A model generated the notes under the pieces. It worked only from the letters and a program-made list of their open reading frames with translations, was not told the origin of the DNA and did no database searches. A stretch of 60,284 bases of DNA from Rossellomorea vietnamensis (GTDB lineage: Bacteria > Bacillota > Bacilli > Bacillales > Bacillaceae_B), in NCBI RefSeq assembly GCF_001305855.1, contig NZ_LIXZ01000019.1, positions 335 through 60,618 on the forward strand. Reading direction: 5' to 3'. Of the stretch, positions 23,414-37,800 are shown piece by piece (the first letter of the stretch is position 1; each line of letters begins with the position of its first letter). The position numbers were made by a program, and so were the translations under genes.

Positions 23414-23698
23414 TTATACTTCAAAGAATTCGATTTCTTTACTGTCAGCAGTAAGCTTAACGATAGCTTTACGACGCTTGTTAGTGTAACCAGCGTGTTT
23501 ACCCATGCGCTTGAACTTACCTTTGTAGTTCATGATGTTTACTTTATCTACTTTAACGTCAAAGATTGCTTGAACGGCGTCTTTTACTTGAGTTTTGTTG
23601 GCTCTAGTATCAACTTCGAAAGTATACTTTTTCTCAGACATAAGATCAGTTGAAGCCTCTGTAATTACGGGGCGCTTAATGATTTCACGTACATCCAT
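23414..23698 (-). CDS. rplW: 50S ribosomal protein L23
   Basis: L23 sits at the exit of the peptide tunnel and docks trigger factor and SRP. It has [39 protein letters not shown] and [20 protein letters not shown]. Its start overlaps the rplD stop by one base. Confidence 0.99.
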   Translation of the reverse strand: MDVREIIKRPVITEASTDLMSEKKYTFEVDTRANKTQVKDAVQAIFDVKVDKVNIMNYKGKFKRMGKHAGYTNKRRKAIVKLTADSKEIEFFEV

Positions 23699-24321
23699 TA
23701 TGCGAGCACCTCCTCTACTTTTTCAACAGCTGATTTAGTCATCACTAGTTTGTCATGTCCTAATACATCCAGAACGCTAATTCCTTCTGCAGTGACAACA
23801 GTGACACCAGGGATGTTACGAGCTGAAAGTGCTACGTTTTCGTCAAGACCGTCAGTGATTACTAATGTTTTAGAATCAACAGAAAGACCTTTTAGGACGC
23901 TTGCAAATTCTTTTGTTTTAGGAGCATCGAATGATAATGCTTCTAATACTAAGATGTTTTCTTCTACTACTTTAGAAGATAGTGCAGATTTTATCGCTAA
24001 GCGACGAACTTTCTTAGGAAGTTTGTAGCTGTAGCTGCGTGGAACCGGTCCAAATACAGTACCACCGCCGCGCCATTGTGGAGAACGGATTGACCCTTGA
24101 CGAGCACGACCTGTTCCTTTTTGACGCCAAGGCTTACGACCACCGCCACGTACTTCAGAACGATTTTTTACTTTGTGATTTCCTTGGCGTAAAGAAGCTC
24201 TTTGCATCAATACTGCTTCAGTCATCACGTGTGTGTTTGGTTCGATACCAAAAACAGTGTCATTAAGTTCGATATCACCAACTTTAGAACCGCTTTGGTT
24301 AAATAATGCTACTTTCGGCAT
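23698..24321 (-). CDS. rplD: 50S ribosomal protein L4
   Basis: L4 lines the exit tunnel and, in E. coli, autoregulates the S10 operon. The long loop [20 protein letters not shown] plus [20 protein letters not shown] is conserved. Length is 207. Whether it regulates this operon cannot be told from sequence. Confidence 0.99.
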   Translation of the reverse strand: MPKVALFNQSGSKVGDIELNDTVFGIEPNTHVMTEAVLMQRASLRQGNHKVKNRSEVRGGGRKPWRQKGTGRARQGSIRSPQWRGGGTVFGPVPRSYSYKLPKKVRRLAIKSALSSKVVEENILVLEALSFDAPKTKEFASVLKGLSVDSKTLVITDGLDENVALSARNIPGVTVVTAEGISVLDVLGHDKLVMTKSAVEKVEEVLA

Positions 24322-24351
24322 TCTTGTTTCCTCCTTTCTTGAAAAGTTCTA

Positions 24352-24981
24352 TTAGTTTGCTTTAATAGCTGACTTTACTTTGATCAGTTGTTTCTTAGGT
24401 CCAGGTACATTACCTTTTACTAAGATAAGGTTACGTTCAGCATCAACTTTTACAATTTCAAGGTTTTGAATTGTAATTTGCTCTCCGCCCATACGTCCAG
24501 GTAGTAATTTACCTTTGAATACACGGTTTGGATCAACAGGACCCATTGAACCGGGACGACGGTGATAACGAGAACCATGGGACATAGGTCCGCGTGATTG
24601 GTTGTGACGCTTGATAGCACCTTGGAAACCTTTACCTTTTGAAACTCCTGTTACATCTACGATTTCGCCTGCAGCGAAAATATCAACTTTGACTTCTTGA
24701 CCAACTTCGTACTCTTCTACGTTTACACCGCGGATTTCACGGATGAAGCGCTTAGGAGCAGTTTCAGCTTTAGCAACGTGGCCTCTCTCTGGTTTGTTAG
24801 AAAGCTTTTCACGTTTGTCTTCAAAACCTACTTGGATAGCTTCGTAGCCATCAACGTCTGTAGATTTCTTTTGAAGTACCACGTTTTGAGCAGCCTCGAT
24901 AACAGTTACAGGGATAAGATCACCGTTTTCAGCGAAAACTTGAGTCATACCAATCTTTCTTCCTAAGATTCCTTTGGTCAT
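24352..24981 (-). CDS. rplC: 50S ribosomal protein L3
   Basis: L3 is an assembly-initiating protein close to the peptidyl-transferase centre. It has [40 protein letters not shown] and [20 protein letters not shown], and the Gln of GAIKRHNQ is the usual methylation region. Length is 209. Confidence 0.99.
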   Translation of the reverse strand: MTKGILGRKIGMTQVFAENGDLIPVTVIEAAQNVVLQKKSTDVDGYEAIQVGFEDKREKLSNKPERGHVAKAETAPKRFIREIRGVNVEEYEVGQEVKVDIFAAGEIVDVTGVSKGKGFQGAIKRHNQSRGPMSHGSRYHRRPGSMGPVDPNRVFKGKLLPGRMGGEQITIQNLEIVKVDAERNLILVKGNVPGPKKQLIKVKSAIKAN

Positions 24982-25016
24982 AAGTCACACCTCCTAATTA
25001 TTATGGTTTTTATGAA

Positions 25017-25592
<576 letters not shown>

Positions 25593-25654
25593 TTATTTTA
25601 TGTACTATAAGCATTCTGTGAAAGTAAATATTATTTGTATAAGAGCGACTGCAT

Positions 25655-25782
25655 GTTGATTTCCACTTCAGGCAGCTCGCTTTCCGCGGGGCTGGCGGTG
25701 AGCCTCCTCAGGCTTCGCCCTGCGGGGTCTCACCTGTCCAGCGTTTCCCGCAGGAGTCGAGCTGCCTTCCGTTACAATCAAC
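25655..25782 (+). repeat. Bacillaceae-type intergenic palindromic repeat, copy A
   Basis: The 128-bp element is bounded by GTTGATT and AATCAAC and carries inner arms GGTGAGCCTCCTC and CTGCGGGGTCTCACC. It has no coding frame. From memory, similar sequences recur between genes in many Bacillaceae. The rest of 25326-26284 (about 960 bases between rpsJ and tuf) holds the S10 promoters and leader, copy B, AT-rich spacer and the tuf terminator. I see no gene; B. subtilis has ybaC here. Confidence 0.75.
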
Positions 25783-26018
25783 AATGGGTTTTTGTTTAAA
25801 TTGGTGTAAAGGCTAAAGGTCTAACTCTGTATTTTAAAAACTGCTTATTAAAGCGCTTATACCCTTATATAAAATAATAATAGTAATGTTCCCATTGCAA
25901 TACATTATGTATAGAAGAAAGTCGAAAGTATAATCATTGATTTTTGTTTTAAATCAAATTAGTTCAGATCTTTATTATTAATTGTAAGCGGGTAATTATT
26001 ATATTGCAGTCACCAGCT

Positions 26019-26144
26019 GTTGATTGGAGTGCAAGACGGAGACTCCTTCGGAAAAAGCGAAATAGGTGAGACCCCGCAGGAGCGATAGCGACGAGGAGGC
26101 TCGCCTTTCGCCCGAGGAAAGCGGAGTCTTGCACGGAAATCAAC
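26019..26144 (-). repeat. Bacillaceae-type intergenic palindromic repeat, copy B (inverted)
   Basis: It has the same termini (GTTGATT, AATCAAC) and core as copy A but in the opposite orientation: GGTGAGACCCCGCAGGAGCG and GACGAGGAGGCTCGCC on the plus strand. Length is 126 bp. Identity with copy A is partial, so the two probably arrived separately rather than by a recent duplication. Confidence 0.7.
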
Positions 26145-26239
26145 AGCGGCATTAAAACATTGATTCTTTTTAGTCTTGTGGATTAGATCTAAATCATTTT
26201 GTCAGAGGCGGTATCTTCCCATTCCAAAAATGCGCACAA

Positions 26240-26273
26240 AAAAAACAGATGGACAAGATGTCCATCTGTTTTT
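26240..26273 (-). terminator. tuf terminator
   Basis: A perfect stem AAAACAGATGGACA/TGTCCATCTGTTTT with a 3-base loop and flanking A/T runs lies just after the tuf stop and ends the str operon. Confidence 0.9.
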
Positions 26274-26284
26274 GATATCAATGA

Positions 26285-27475
26285 TTACTCAGTGATTGTA
26301 GCTACTACTCCAGCACCTACAGTACGTCCACCCTCACGGATAGAGAACTTAGTACCTTCTTCGATAGCGATTGGAGCGATAAGCTCAACAGTCATTTCGA
26401 TGTTATCGCCAGGCATAACCATTTCTACACCTTCAGGAAGGTTACAGATACCAGTTACGTCAGTTGTACGGAAGTAGAACTGTGGGCGGTAGTTAGTGAA
26501 GAATGGAGTGTGACGTCCACCTTCTTCTTTAGAAAGAACATAAACTTCTGCTTTGAACTTTGTGTGTGGAGTGATTGTACCTGGCTTAGCAAGTACTTGT
26601 CCACGTTGGATATCTTCACGAGCTACACCACGAAGTAGTGCACCGATATTGTCTCCAGCTTCAGCATAGTCAAGAAGCTTACGGAACATTTCTACACCTG
26701 TTACAGTAGTAGATTTAGGCTCTTCAGAAAGACCGATGATGTCGATAGTGTCTCCAACTTTAACTTGTCCACGCTCAACACGACCAGTAGCAACTGTACC
26801 ACGACCTGTGATTGAGAATACATCCTCAACAGGCATCATGAATGGCTTGTCAGTGTCACGCTCTGGAGTTGGGATGTAGCTATCTACAGCTTCCATAAGT
26901 TCGAAGATTTTCGCTTCCCACTCAGGATCTCCTTCAAGAGCTTTAAGAGCAGAACCTTTGATTACTGGTACGTCATCGCCAGGGAAATCGTACTCAGAAA
27001 GAAGGTCACGAACTTCCATTTCTACTAATTCAAGTAGTTCTTCGTCGTCTACCATGTCACATTTGTTCATGAATACAACAAGGTATGGAACACCTACTTG
27101 ACGAGAAAGAAGGATGTGCTCACGAGTTTGTGGCATTGGGCCATCAGCAGCAGATACTACTAGGATCCCACCATCCATTTGTGCAGCACCAGTGATCATG
27201 TTTTTAACATAGTCAGCATGTCCTGGGCAGTCAACGTGTGCATAGTGACGAGTATCAGTTTCATACTCAACGTGTGCAGTAGAGATTGTGATTCCACGTT
27301 CTCTTTCTTCTGGAGCACCGTCGATTTGGTCATATGCCATTGCAGTTCCACGACCATACTTCTTGTGAAGTGTAGTTGTGATTGCAGCTGTTAGAGTTGT
27401 TTTACCATGGTCAACGTGACCGATTGTACCGATATTCGCATGTTGCTTGGAACGATCAAATTTTTCCTTACCCAT
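26285..27475 (-). CDS. tuf: translation elongation factor Tu
   Basis: EF-Tu brings aminoacyl-tRNA to the ribosome. G1 is GHVDHGKT, the switch I/II regions contain ERERGITIS and VDCPGHADY, and NKCD and SALKAL are present; domains 2 and 3 follow ([25 protein letters not shown]). The length is 396. It is the last gene of the str operon, with a probable promoter of its own in the 126-bp gap after fusA. Confidence 0.99.
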   Translation of the reverse strand: MGKEKFDRSKQHANIGTIGHVDHGKTTLTAAITTTLHKKYGRGTAMAYDQIDGAPEERERGITISTAHVEYETDTRHYAHVDCPGHADYVKNMITGAAQMDGGILVVSAADGPMPQTREHILLSRQVGVPYLVVFMNKCDMVDDEELLELVEMEVRDLLSEYDFPGDDVPVIKGSALKALEGDPEWEAKIFELMEAVDSYIPTPERDTDKPFMMPVEDVFSITGRGTVATGRVERGQVKVGDTIDIIGLSEEPKSTTVTGVEMFRKLLDYAEAGDNIGALLRGVAREDIQRGQVLAKPGTITPHTKFKAEVYVLSKEEGGRHTPFFTNYRPQFYFRTTDVTGICNLPEGVEMVMPGDNIEMTVELIAPIAIEEGTKFSIREGGRTVGAGVVATITE

Positions 27476-27572
27476 TTGAAAATCCTCCTTTGATTTTAAG
27501 AAAATAAGTATATTTTGGGTGTCTCAGAGACAGTGAAAACCATCTCTGACACAACAATTGCTTACATTAGTA

Positions 27573-27601
27573 TTTATACTTTATAAAAGCGAATAAATCA
27601 A
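27573..27601 (-). promoter_or_regulatory. candidate tuf promoter
   Basis: On the minus strand TTGATT (27596-27601) and TATAAA (27573-27578) are 17 bp apart, and the -35 abuts the fusA stop codon. A GTGTC/GACAC hairpin follows in the leader (about 27519-27562). Confidence 0.5.
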
Positions 27602-29680
27602 TTATTCACCTTTATTTTTTTTGATGATTTCTTCAGAAATCGATTTAGGTACTTCTTCATAGTGATCGAAGTGCATGGAGTATGTTCCACGTCCTTGTGT
27701 GTTAGAACGAAGAGATGTCGCATAACCAAACATTTCGGATAGTGGTACGAACGCTTTAACGACTTGAGCGTTACCGCGTGCTTCCATACCTTCTACACGT
27801 CCACGACGGGAAGTAACGTCACCCATGATATCTCCAAGGTATTCCTCAGGGATAACAACCTCTACTTTCATCATTGGCTCAAGGATGACCGGCTTACATT
27901 TAGAAGCAGCATTCTTAAGTGCCATTGATGCAGCGATTTTGAACGCCATCTCAGAGGAGTCAACGTCATGGTATGAACCATCGAATAATCTTGCTTTAAC
28001 ATCAACAAGTGGGAAACCAGCTAAGACACCATTTTCTAAAGCGTCAGATAGACCGGCTTGTACAGCAGGGATGTATTCACGAGGAACTACACCACCGACG
28101 ATACCGTTCTCGAATTCGAATCCTTTACCTTCTTCGTTAGGTGAGAATTCGATCCAAACGTGTCCGAATTGTCCACGTCCACCAGATTGACGGGCGAACT
28201 TACCTTCAACTTTAGCCGTATCACGGAAAGTCTCGCGGTAAGATACTTGAGGAGCACCTACGTTTGCTTCTACTTTGAATTCACGTCTCATACGGTCAAC
28301 GATGATATCTAAGTGAAGCTCACCCATACCCGCGATGATTACTTGACCTGTTTCCTGGTCAGTGTGTGCGCGGAATGTTGGATCTTCCTCTTGAAGTTTT
28401 TGAAGAGCAGTCGTCATTTTATCTTGGTCAGCCTTTGATTTAGGCTCAACAGATAGAGAGATAACCGGCTCTGGGAATACCATGGATTCTAAGATAACAA
28501 GGCTCTTTTCATCACATAGTGTATCTCCAGTACTAGTATCTTTAAGACCTACCGCTGCTGCAATGTCTCCAGCGTAAACAGTAGAGATTTCTTCACGGGA
28601 GTTAGCGTGCATTTGCAGGATACGACCTACACGTTCACGTTTACCTTTAGAAGAGTTTCTTACGTATGAACCAGAATCTAATGTTCCTGAGTACACACGG
28701 AAGAATGTTAATTTACCAACATAAGGGTCAGTTGCAACTTTGAACGCTAATGCAGAGAATGGAGCATCGTCAGTAGATGGACGAGTTACTTCTTCTTCTG
28801 AATCAGGTACAAAACCTTTGATATCTTCAACATCTGTTGGTGCTGGAAGATAATCGATAACTGCGTCAATTAGTAATTGAACCCCTTTGTTTTTGAATGC
28901 AGATCCACATACTACCGGGTAGAACTCGACAGTTAGTGTAGCCGCACGGATAGCAGCTTTGATTTCTTCGTTAGAAAGCTCTTCGCCTTCTAAGTACTTC
29001 ATCATAAGCTCTTCATCAAGTTCAGATACAGCTTCAATTAATTTTCCGCGGTATTCTTCAGCTTGATCTTTGTACTCTTCAGGAATGTCACGAGCTTCTG
29101 CGCGAGTTCCAAGATCATCTTCATAGAAATATGCTTTCATTTCCACTAAGTCGATGATACCTTCGAAGTCATCCTCAGCACCGATTGGAAGCTGGATAGG
29201 ATGTGCATTAGCTTGTAGACGCTCATGTAGTGTACCTACAGAATAAAGGAAGTCAGCACCGATTTTGTCCATTTTGTTAACGAACACAACACGGGGAACC
29301 CCGTAAGTTGTTGCTTGACGCCATACTGTTTCAGTTTGAGGCTCAACACCAGATTGAGCATCAAGTACTGCTACTGCACCATCAAGTACACGCAGGGAAC
29401 GTTCAACTTCAACAGTGAAGTCTACGTGTCCCGGTGTATCGATGATGTTGATACGATGGCCTTTCCATTGGGCTGTTGTCGCAGCAGAAGTGATAGTGAT
29501 ACCACGTTCCTGCTCTTGCTCCATCCAGTCCATTTGAGAAGCACCTTCGTGAGTTTCTCCAATTTTATGGATACGACCTGTATAAAATAGGATACGCTCA
29601 GTTGCAGTTGTTTTACCGGCATCGATGTGAGCCATGATACCGATATTACGAGTGTTTTCTAAGGAGAACTCTCTAGGCAT
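27602..29680 (-). CDS. fusA: translation elongation factor G
   Basis: EF-G drives translocation and ribosome recycling. It has the P-loop [26 protein letters not shown] and NKMD in the G domain, then domains II-V ([44 protein letters not shown]). Length is 692, normal for the canonical enzyme; no fusidic-acid-resistance pattern is evident by eye. Confidence 0.99.
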   Translation of the reverse strand: MPREFSLENTRNIGIMAHIDAGKTTATERILFYTGRIHKIGETHEGASQMDWMEQEQERGITITSAATTAQWKGHRINIIDTPGHVDFTVEVERSLRVLDGAVAVLDAQSGVEPQTETVWRQATTYGVPRVVFVNKMDKIGADFLYSVGTLHERLQANAHPIQLPIGAEDDFEGIIDLVEMKAYFYEDDLGTRAEARDIPEEYKDQAEEYRGKLIEAVSELDEELMMKYLEGEELSNEEIKAAIRAATLTVEFYPVVCGSAFKNKGVQLLIDAVIDYLPAPTDVEDIKGFVPDSEEEVTRPSTDDAPFSALAFKVATDPYVGKLTFFRVYSGTLDSGSYVRNSSKGKRERVGRILQMHANSREEISTVYAGDIAAAVGLKDTSTGDTLCDEKSLVILESMVFPEPVISLSVEPKSKADQDKMTTALQKLQEEDPTFRAHTDQETGQVIIAGMGELHLDIIVDRMRREFKVEANVGAPQVSYRETFRDTAKVEGKFARQSGGRGQFGHVWIEFSPNEEGKGFEFENGIVGGVVPREYIPAVQAGLSDALENGVLAGFPLVDVKARLFDGSYHDVDSSEMAFKIAASMALKNAASKCKPVILEPMMKVEVVIPEEYLGDIMGDVTSRRGRVEGMEARGNAQVVKAFVPLSEMFGYATSLRSNTQGRGTYSMHFDHYEEVPKSISEEIIKKNKGE

Positions 29681-29731
29681 GCGGTCTTTCTCCTTCCTTA
29701 TATAAGAATGTTTTGTTTGTTTAAGATCAGA

Positions 29732-30202
29732 TTACCAACGATAGTGAGCAAACGCTTTGTTCGCTTCAGCCATCTTGTGTGTATCTTCACGTTTCTTAAC
29801 AGAAGCACCAGTGTTGTTAGCTGCATCAAGAATTTCGTTAGCTAAACGCTCTTCCATTGTCTTCTCACCGCGAAGACGAGAGTAGTTTACTAACCAACGA
29901 AGACCTAATGTAGTACGACGCTCTGGACGCACCTCTACAGGTACTTGATAGTTTGAACCACCTACACGACGAGCTTTTACTTCTAATACCGGCATGATAT
30001 TTTTTAAAGCTGCATCGAATACTTCCATTGCATCTTTACCTGAACGCTCGCTAATGATATCAAACGCTGCGTATAATTTCTTTTGAGCTTTACCTCTTTT
30101 ACCGTCAATCATGATTTTGTTGATTAAACGAGTAACTAATTTAGAATTGTACATTGGATCAGGTAAAACGTCTCTTTTTGCTACAGGACCTTTACGTGGC
30201 AT
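29732..30202 (-). CDS. rpsG: 30S ribosomal protein S7
   Basis: S7 nucleates assembly of the 30S head and lies near the E site. The protein starts [20 protein letters not shown] and contains [20 protein letters not shown] and [19 protein letters not shown]. The ATG at 30202 gives the standard 156 residues after a CTCC-type complement Shine-Dalgarno (GGAGG); the six-residue extension is discarded. Confidence 0.99.
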   Translation of the reverse strand: MPRKGPVAKRDVLPDPMYNSKLVTRLINKIMIDGKRGKAQKKLYAAFDIISERSGKDAMEVFDAALKNIMPVLEVKARRVGGSNYQVPVEVRPERRTTLGLRWLVNYSRLRGEKTMEERLANEILDAANNTGASVKKREDTHKMAEANKAFAHYRW

Positions 30203-30246
30203 GTGATTTCCTCCTTTCAACGAGAAATGAATTTATAGTCATTTGA

Positions 30247-30768
<522 letters not shown>

Positions 30769-31017
30769 TTACTGTATAATCGCAACAGCTGCTGCTCCAA
30801 CATCTATTCCGCACGATTTTCCAAGTTTCTTCATCGAATCCACTTTGTTAACCGGTACATTAAGATCAATCGCGGCCTGAACTACTTTTGCTGTAACCTT
30901 GGGATCAGCATCCTCCGCAATTACAACTTCGAGTACATGACCTGTTTTTAGAGCTTTCACTGCTTGCTTTGTTCCTACAATAATTTCTTTAGCCTGCGCT
31001 ACTTTTTCATAAGACAT
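30769..31017 (-). CDS. ybxF: L7Ae-family ribosomal protein YbxF
   Basis: This 82-residue protein of the L7Ae/L30e family binds kink-turn RNA ([53 protein letters not shown]). It is not essential in B. subtilis, and its ribosomal role is not settled. The start at 31017 follows GGAGGAT; the longer hydrophobic leader in the same frame is not convincing. It is the first gene of the str operon. Confidence 0.95.
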   Translation of the reverse strand: MSYEKVAQAKEIIVGTKQAVKALKTGHVLEVVIAEDADPKVTAKVVQAAIDLNVPVNKVDSMKKLGKSCGIDVGAAAVAIIQ

Positions 31018-31064
31018 TTCATATCCTCCAAAGTAACAGGTTATTAATAGGAGCAACCTTGAAT

Positions 31065-31093
31065 ATATTATCATCTTAAAATCTCTATGTCAA
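31065..31093 (-). promoter_or_regulatory. str operon promoter (sigma-A)
   Basis: On the minus strand TTGACA (31088-31093) and TAATAT (31065-31070) are 17 bp apart, between the rpoC terminator and ybxF. Confidence 0.85.
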
Positions 31094-31113
31094 CAAAGAT
31101 TTAAAAGATTTAT

Positions 31114-31168
31114 AAAAGCTAACTCTTAAGCCTGATGTTTGAGCAATCAAACCTGCCTAAGAGTTAGC
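31114..31168 (-). terminator. rpoBC terminator
   Basis: GCTAACTCTTA and TAAGAGTTAGC form an 11-bp outer stem with inner pairs (TTTGA/TCAAA), followed by TTTTATAAATCTTTT on the minus strand, 10 bp after the rpoC stop. Confidence 0.85.
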
Positions 31169-31177
31169 CTAAATAGA

Positions 31178-34100
31178 TTACTCTACTGTTACTGTCTCTT
31201 CACTAGTATCTTCTGCTAATACCGGTTCTGCTTTACGGTAACGTTGCATACCTGTTCCTGCTGGAACCAGCTTACCAATGATAACATTTTCTTTCAATCC
31301 TAGTAACTCATCACGTTTTCCTTTGATCGCAGCGTCCGTTAACACACGAGTTGTTTCCTGGAATGATGCTGCGGATAAGAAGGAATCTGTTTCAAGTGAA
31401 GCCTTGGTGATCCCGAGCAGTACAGGACGTCCTGTTGCCGGAAGCTTACCGCCGAACAATGCTTTCTCGTTCGCATCTCTGAATTGGTGGATATCCATAA
31501 GAGTACCCGGAAGTACTTCAGATTCACCAGCATCGATGACGCGGACTTTACGTAACATTTGACGGACCATGACTTCAACGTGTTTGTCGCCGATTTCAAC
31601 CCCTTGCATACGATATACCTTTTGTACTTCGCGAAGCAAGTATTCTTGAACGGCAGACACATCACGGACTTTAAGAAGTTCTTTCGGATCGATCGAACCT
31701 TCAGTGATTTCCTGACCGCGTGCGACCTTATCGTTTACAGCGAACTTCAAGCGCGCTGTGTAAGGAGCTGTGTAACTTCTCGTTTCCACATCACCTTGTA
31801 CGGTAATTTCGTACTGACGATCTTTTCCTTCACTGATGGATGTAATCACACCATCGATTTCAGAGATGACAGCTTGACCTTTAGGGTTACGCGCCTCGAA
31901 AATCTCTTGGATACGCGGTAAACCTTGAGTGATATCGTCTCCTGCAACCCCACCTGTATGGAACGTACGCATCGTTAACTGAGTACCCGGTTCCCCGATG
32001 GATTGAGCAGCGATAATACCGACAGCTTCCCCGACTTCGACTTTTTGACCTGTCGCAAGGTTCGTTCCGTAACATTTTTCACATACACCGTGTCTTGTGT
32101 TACATGTGAAGGCAGAACGGATCGAAACATGTTCGACACCAGCATCAATGATCGTCTTAGCCAAGTCTTCTGTGATCAGCTGATTTTCTGTAATGATGAT
32201 TTCATCTGTCTCAGGGTGACGTAACGTCTTACGTGAATAACGACCGAGTAAACGTTCTTCAAGAGGTTCGATGATTTCCGTACCCTCTTTAATGGAGCCT
32301 ACAAGTAAGCCTCTGTCCGTTCCACAGTCTTCCTCACGAACGATAACGTCCTGTGCAACGTCAACTAGTCGACGCGTCAGGTAACCTGAGTCAGCTGTTT
32401 TCAGTGCTGTATCGGCAAGACCTTTACGGGCACCATGGGTAGAGATGAAGTACTCAAGAACCGTCAGACCTTCACGGAAACTTGATTTGATCGGTAACTC
32501 GATGATACGACCAGCCGGGTTGGCCATCAGTCCACGCATACCGGCAAGCTGAGTGAAGTTAGATGCGTTACCACGGGCACCTGAGTCACTCATCATGAAG
32601 ATCGGGTTGCGTTTATCCAATGTTGCCATTAACTTACCTTGAATCGTATCTTTCGCAGCACTCCAGATGGAGATAACACGATCGTATCTTTCATCTTCTG
32701 TAATGAGACCACGTTTGAATTGTTTCAATACGTTGTCTACTTTACTTTGGGCTTCGATCAAGATTTCTTCTTTTTCCGCTAGTACGACGATATCTGCGAT
32801 ACCAACCGTAATACCGGCTTTAGTAGAATATTTGAATCCAAGGTCCTTCATCTTATCAAGCATACGAGACGTTTCCGTGATGGCAAACTTCTTGAATACT
32901 TCCGCGATGATATTCCCTAAGAAACCTTTTTTGAACGGGTTGATTAACTCACGGCTTTGGAATACTTCCTTCACGTCCGTAGACGGATCAACAAAGTAGT
33001 TCTCAGGAGTCGCAACTTCCAAGTTCGTTCTTGTTGGTTCGTTGATGAACGGGAATGTATCAGGTAAGATCTCGTTAAAGATTACTTTACCTACCGTTGT
33101 TAATAATAATTGTTTGTTTTGTTTCTCGGTGAACGTTTTGTTGTTGATGGTGCTTGCATGGATCGCAATACGGGTATGCAAGTGTACATAACCATTTTGA
33201 TATGCAAGGATGACTTCACTTGCATCATTGAAGATCATACCTTCACCAACAGCATTTTCACGTTCAAGTGTCAGGTAATAGTTTCCTAATACCATATCCT
33301 GGGACGGAGTAACAACTGGTTTACCGTCTTTCGGATTTAGGATGTTTTGTGCTGCAAGCATCAGCATGCGCGCTTCAGCTTGAGCTTCAGAAGATAACGG
33401 TACGTGAACCGCCATTTGGTCACCATCAAAATCCGCGTTGTATGCTGTACATACAAGTGGGTGAAGACGGATCGCTCTACCTTCGACAAGCGTTGGTTCA
33501 AATGCTTGAATACCAAGTCTGTGAAGTGTAGGTGCACGGTTTAACAGTACCGGATGTTCTTTGATGACGCCTTCTAATACATCCCATACTTCCGGCTGGA
33601 CGCGTTCAATCTTGCGCTTGGCACTCTTGATGTTGTGGGCCAATCCTTTTTCAACGAGTTCTTTCATAACGAAAGGTTTGAATAACTCAAGAGCCATTTC
33701 TTTAGGAAGACCACATTGGTACATCTTAAGGTTAGGTCCAACAACGATTACTGAACGGCCGGAATAGTCAACACGTTTACCAAGAAGGTTCTGACGGAAA
33801 CGACCTTGCTTCCCTTTAAGCATATGTGAAAGGGATTTTAATGGACGGTTACCTGGTCCAGTAACTGGACGGCCGCGACGACCATTATCAATTAAAGCAT
33901 CCACCGCTTCTTGAAGCATACGCTTCTCGTTTTGAACGATGATGCTTGGAGCACCAAGGTCCAATAAACGCTTAAGACGGTTATTACGGTTAATCACTCG
34001 ACGATATAAATCATTTAAGTCAGAAGTAGCAAAACGTCCACCGTCAAGTTGAACCATCGGGCGAAGCTCTGGAGGAATGACAGGCAGTACATCAAGAATC

Positions 34101-34777
34101 ATCCAATCCGGATCATTTCCTGAGTTTCTGAAAGATTCCACAACTTCCAAACGTTTAATCGCACGTGTACGGCGTTGACCCTGTGCCGTTTTCAGTTCTT
34201 CTTTTAAGAAATCAGCTTCTTTATCCAAGTCAATGTCTTGAAGAAGCTTCTTAATCGCTTCAGCTCCCATTGCTGCCTGGAATTTCACACCGTATTTCTC
34301 ACGGTAAGCACGGTACTCTTTTTCTGAAAGAAGTTGCTTTCTCTCTAGAGCCGTGTCACCTGGTTCTGTTACAACATAGGAAGCGAAGTAGATTACTTCT
34401 TCCAATGCACGTGGAGACATGTCTAAAACAAGTCCCATACGACTTGGAATTCCTTTGAAGTACCAGATGTGGGATACAGGGGCTGCAAGTTCAATGTGAC
34501 CCATACGCTCACGACGAACTTTAGCCTTTGTTACTTCGACACCACAGCGGTCACAAACGACGCCTTTATAACGGACACGCTTGTATTTACCACAGTGACA
34601 TTCCCAGTCCTTCGTAGGACCGAAGATACGTTCACAGAACAAACCATCTTTTTCTGGTTTTAACGTACGATAGTTAATCGTTTCGGGTTTTTTAACTTCC
34701 CCGAAAGACCACGAACGGATCTTATCGGGGGAAGCTAAACCAATTTTCATATACTCAAAATTATTTACATCTAGCAA
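31178..34777 (-). CDS. rpoC: DNA-directed RNA polymerase subunit beta'
   Basis: This subunit holds the catalytic magnesium through NADFDGDQM. The N-terminal zinc ribbon is [20 protein letters not shown]. The bridge-helix and trigger-loop region has [19 protein letters not shown] and [20 protein letters not shown], and the second zinc site is CGTDRG with [13 protein letters not shown]. The start codon is TTG. Length 1199 is normal for Bacillus, with no lineage insertion. It is 51 bp after rpoB. Confidence 0.99.
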   Translation of the reverse strand: MLDVNNFEYMKIGLASPDKIRSWSFGEVKKPETINYRTLKPEKDGLFCERIFGPTKDWECHCGKYKRVRYKGVVCDRCGVEVTKAKVRRERMGHIELAAPVSHIWYFKGIPSRMGLVLDMSPRALEEVIYFASYVVTEPGDTALERKQLLSEKEYRAYREKYGVKFQAAMGAEAIKKLLQDIDLDKEADFLKEELKTAQGQRRTRAIKRLEVVESFRNSGNDPDWMILDVLPVIPPELRPMVQLDGGRFATSDLNDLYRRVINRNNRLKRLLDLGAPSIIVQNEKRMLQEAVDALIDNGRRGRPVTGPGNRPLKSLSHMLKGKQGRFRQNLLGKRVDYSGRSVIVVGPNLKMYQCGLPKEMALELFKPFVMKELVEKGLAHNIKSAKRKIERVQPEVWDVLEGVIKEHPVLLNRAPTLHRLGIQAFEPTLVEGRAIRLHPLVCTAYNADFDGDQMAVHVPLSSEAQAEARMLMLAAQNILNPKDGKPVVTPSQDMVLGNYYLTLERENAVGEGMIFNDASEVILAYQNGYVHLHTRIAIHASTINNKTFTEKQNKQLLLTTVGKVIFNEILPDTFPFINEPTRTNLEVATPENYFVDPSTDVKEVFQSRELINPFKKGFLGNIIAEVFKKFAITETSRMLDKMKDLGFKYSTKAGITVGIADIVVLAEKEEILIEAQSKVDNVLKQFKRGLITEDERYDRVISIWSAAKDTIQGKLMATLDKRNPIFMMSDSGARGNASNFTQLAGMRGLMANPAGRIIELPIKSSFREGLTVLEYFISTHGARKGLADTALKTADSGYLTRRLVDVAQDVIVREEDCGTDRGLLVGSIKEGTEIIEPLEERLLGRYSRKTLRHPETDEIIITENQLITEDLAKTIIDAGVEHVSIRSAFTCNTRHGVCEKCYGTNLATGQKVEVGEAVGIIAAQSIGEPGTQLTMRTFHTGGVAGDDITQGLPRIQEIFEARNPKGQAVISEIDGVITSISEGKDRQYEITVQGDVETRSYTAPYTARLKFAVNDKVARGQEITEGSIDPKELLKVRDVSAVQEYLLREVQKVYRMQGVEIGDKHVEVMVRQMLRKVRVIDAGESEVLPGTLMDIHQFRDANEKALFGGKLPATGRPVLLGITKASLETDSFLSAASFQETTRVLTDAAIKGKRDELLGLKENVIIGKLVPAGTGMQRYRKAEPVLAEDTSEETVTVE

Positions 34778-34828
34778 GGGGCCTACCTCCCTTTTAATCT
34801 ACAGGCTCTAACCCTATTTGCTCTAAAT

Positions 34829-37800
34829 TTATTCTTTTGACCCTACTGTCTCGGATTCTTTTGCATTAGATTCAGAGATATTTAGCGTGTCTGCTTGTTG
34901 TACTTCTTCTTCATCCTCTAAGTCACGCATTTCAATTTCTTCTTCGGTACTAGAGAGGATTTTAACATCCATACCTAAACTTTGAAGCTCTTTGATCAGA
35001 ACCTTGAATGATTCCGGAACTCCAGGCTCAGGAACGTTTTCACCTTTGACAATGGCTTCGTATGTTTTCACACGACCCACAACATCATCCGACTTAACCG
35101 TTAGAATTTCTTGTAGAGTGTAAGCAGCACCATACGCTTCCAGTGCCCATACCTCCATCTCACCGAAACGCTGTCCACCGAATTGAGCTTTACCACCCAA
35201 TGGTTGCTGCGTAACAAGTGAATAAGGACCAGTTGAACGTGCGTGAAGCTTGTCATCAACCATGTGAGCTAGTTTGATCATATACATGATTCCAACTGAT
35301 ACACGGTTATCAAACGGTTCACCACTTCTACCATCGTAAAGTACGGTTTTGGCATCGCGCGCCATACCTGCTTCTTCAATGGTTGCCCATACATCTTCCT
35401 CACGCGCTCCATCAAATACTGGTGAAGCAACATGAATTCCAAGGTATCTGGCAGCCATACCTAAATGAAGCTCCAGCACCTGTCCGATATTCATACGAGA
35501 TGGTACCCCTAATGGGTTCAACATGATATCGATCGGTGTGCCGTCTGGTAAGAACGGCATGTCTTCTTCAGGAAGGATTTTTGAGATAACACCTTTGTTA
35601 CCATGACGACCAGCCATTTTGTCCCCTTCAGAAATCTTACGTTTCTGAACGATATACACACGTACAAGCTGGTTAACACCTGGTGGTAATTCGTCGCCAT
35701 CTTCGCGATTGAAGACTTTAACATCAAGGATGATCCCTCCACCACCATGTGGTACACGAAGAGATGTATCTCGAACTTCACGAGCTTTCTCACCGAAGAT
35801 TGCATGTAAAAGACGCTCTTCAGCAGTCAACTCTGTTACACCTTTAGGCGTTACTTTACCAACAAGTAGGTCGCCATCTTTCACTTCAGCACCGATGCGG
35901 ATGATTCCGCGCTCATCAAGATTGCGAAGGGCATCTTCACCGACGTTTGGAATATCACGAGTGATCTCTTCAGGTCCTAATTTCGTATCACGAGATTCGG
36001 ACTCATATTCTTCAATATGAATAGAAGTGTATACATCGTCTTTTACAAGACGTTCACTCATGATGATCGCATCTTCATAGTTGTAACCGTCCCAAGTCAT
36101 GAATCCAACCATGACGTTACGTCCTAAGGCGAGTTCACCTTTCTCCATGGAAGGACCATCAGCAAGGATTTCTCCTTTTACTACACGGTCGCCTTCACTT
36201 ACGATCGGACGCTGGTTGTAACATGTACCCTGATTAGAACGGATGAATTTCTGCATACGATACTTATCGAGGTCACCTTTTACTTCCTGACCATCGATTT
36301 CTTTCACACGACGCACCCAAACTTGTTTCGCTTCAACTTTTTCCACAATACCTTCGTATTTACAGATCACGGCTGCACCGGAGTCTTTCGCAGATACGTG
36401 TTCCATACCTGTTCCGACGATCGGTGATTCCGGATTCATTAAAGGTACTGCTTGACGCTGCATGTTCGCTCCCATTAGAGCACGGTTGGAGTCATCGTTC
36501 TCCAAGAATGGAATACATGCTGTCGCAGCTGATACTACTTGTTTAGGAGATACATCCATGTAGTCAAGGCGTTCACGCTTGATGACCGTATTCTCACCGC
36601 GGAAACGGGAGATGACTTCTTCATCAAGGAATGCGCCGTCATCTCCAAGACGTGCGTTCGCTTGTGCCACTACATAGTTATCTTCTTCGTCTGCTGTCAA
36701 GTAATCGATACGATCGGTTACTTTCCCTGTATCAGGGTCGACGCGACGATACGGCGTTTCGATAAAGCCGAATTTATTCACTTTCGCAAAGGAGGAAAGT
36801 GAGTTGATCAGTCCGATGTTCGGACCCTCAGGTGTTTCAATCGGACACATACGACCATAGTGGGAATAATGGACGTCACGTACTTCGAATCCAGCACGTT
36901 CTCGTGTTAATCCACCGGGCCCTAAAGCAGAAAGACGACGTTTGTGCGTTAATTCTGCAAGAGGATTCGTTTGATCCATGAATTGAGACAATTGAGAGCT
37001 TCCAAAGAACTCTTTAATTGATGCAATAACAGGACGGATGTTGATCAGTTGTTGAGGCGTGATCGTGTTGGTGTCCTGAATGGACATTCTTTCACGGACC
37101 ACACGCTCCATACGTGATAAACCGATACGGAATTGGTTCTGAAGCAATTCACCAACCGAACGTAAACGACGGTTACCTAAATGGTCAATATCATCTGTCA
37201 GTCCTACTCCATGTAATAAGTTAAAGAAGTAAGAAATGGAAGAGATGATATCTGCAGGCGTAATGTACTTAACCTCTTCTTCAACATATGCATTGCTGAT
37301 TACGTTGATTTCAAAATCTCCCTCTTCGTTAGGAGAATAGATTTTGATAGATTGAAGAACTACGTCTTCTTCTAATACGCCGCCGGACTGTTGGTAGTTT
37401 TTGAAACCAATGCCGTTTTCTAAATAAGGGATGACCTTATCCAGGGCGCGACGGTCAAGAACCGTGCCTTTCTCTGCCAGAATCTCTCCCGTTTCCGGAT
37501 CTGCTAGAGTTTCTGCTAGAGTTTGACCGAATAAACGGTTCTTAATGTGAAGCTTTTTGTTCATTTTGTAACGTCCAACGTTTGCTAAGTCATAACGCTT
37601 AGGATCAAAGAAACGAGAAACGAGTAAACTTTTAGCATTTTCTACTGTAGGAGGCTCTCCCGGACGCAGACGCTCATAAATCTCGAGCAATGCCTTGTCG
37701 ATACCTTCCGTGTTGTCTTTCTCGAGCGTGTTACGAATGTACTCATTATCACCGATCAAATCGATGATTTCTTGATCAGAGCCAAACCCAAGGGCACGTA

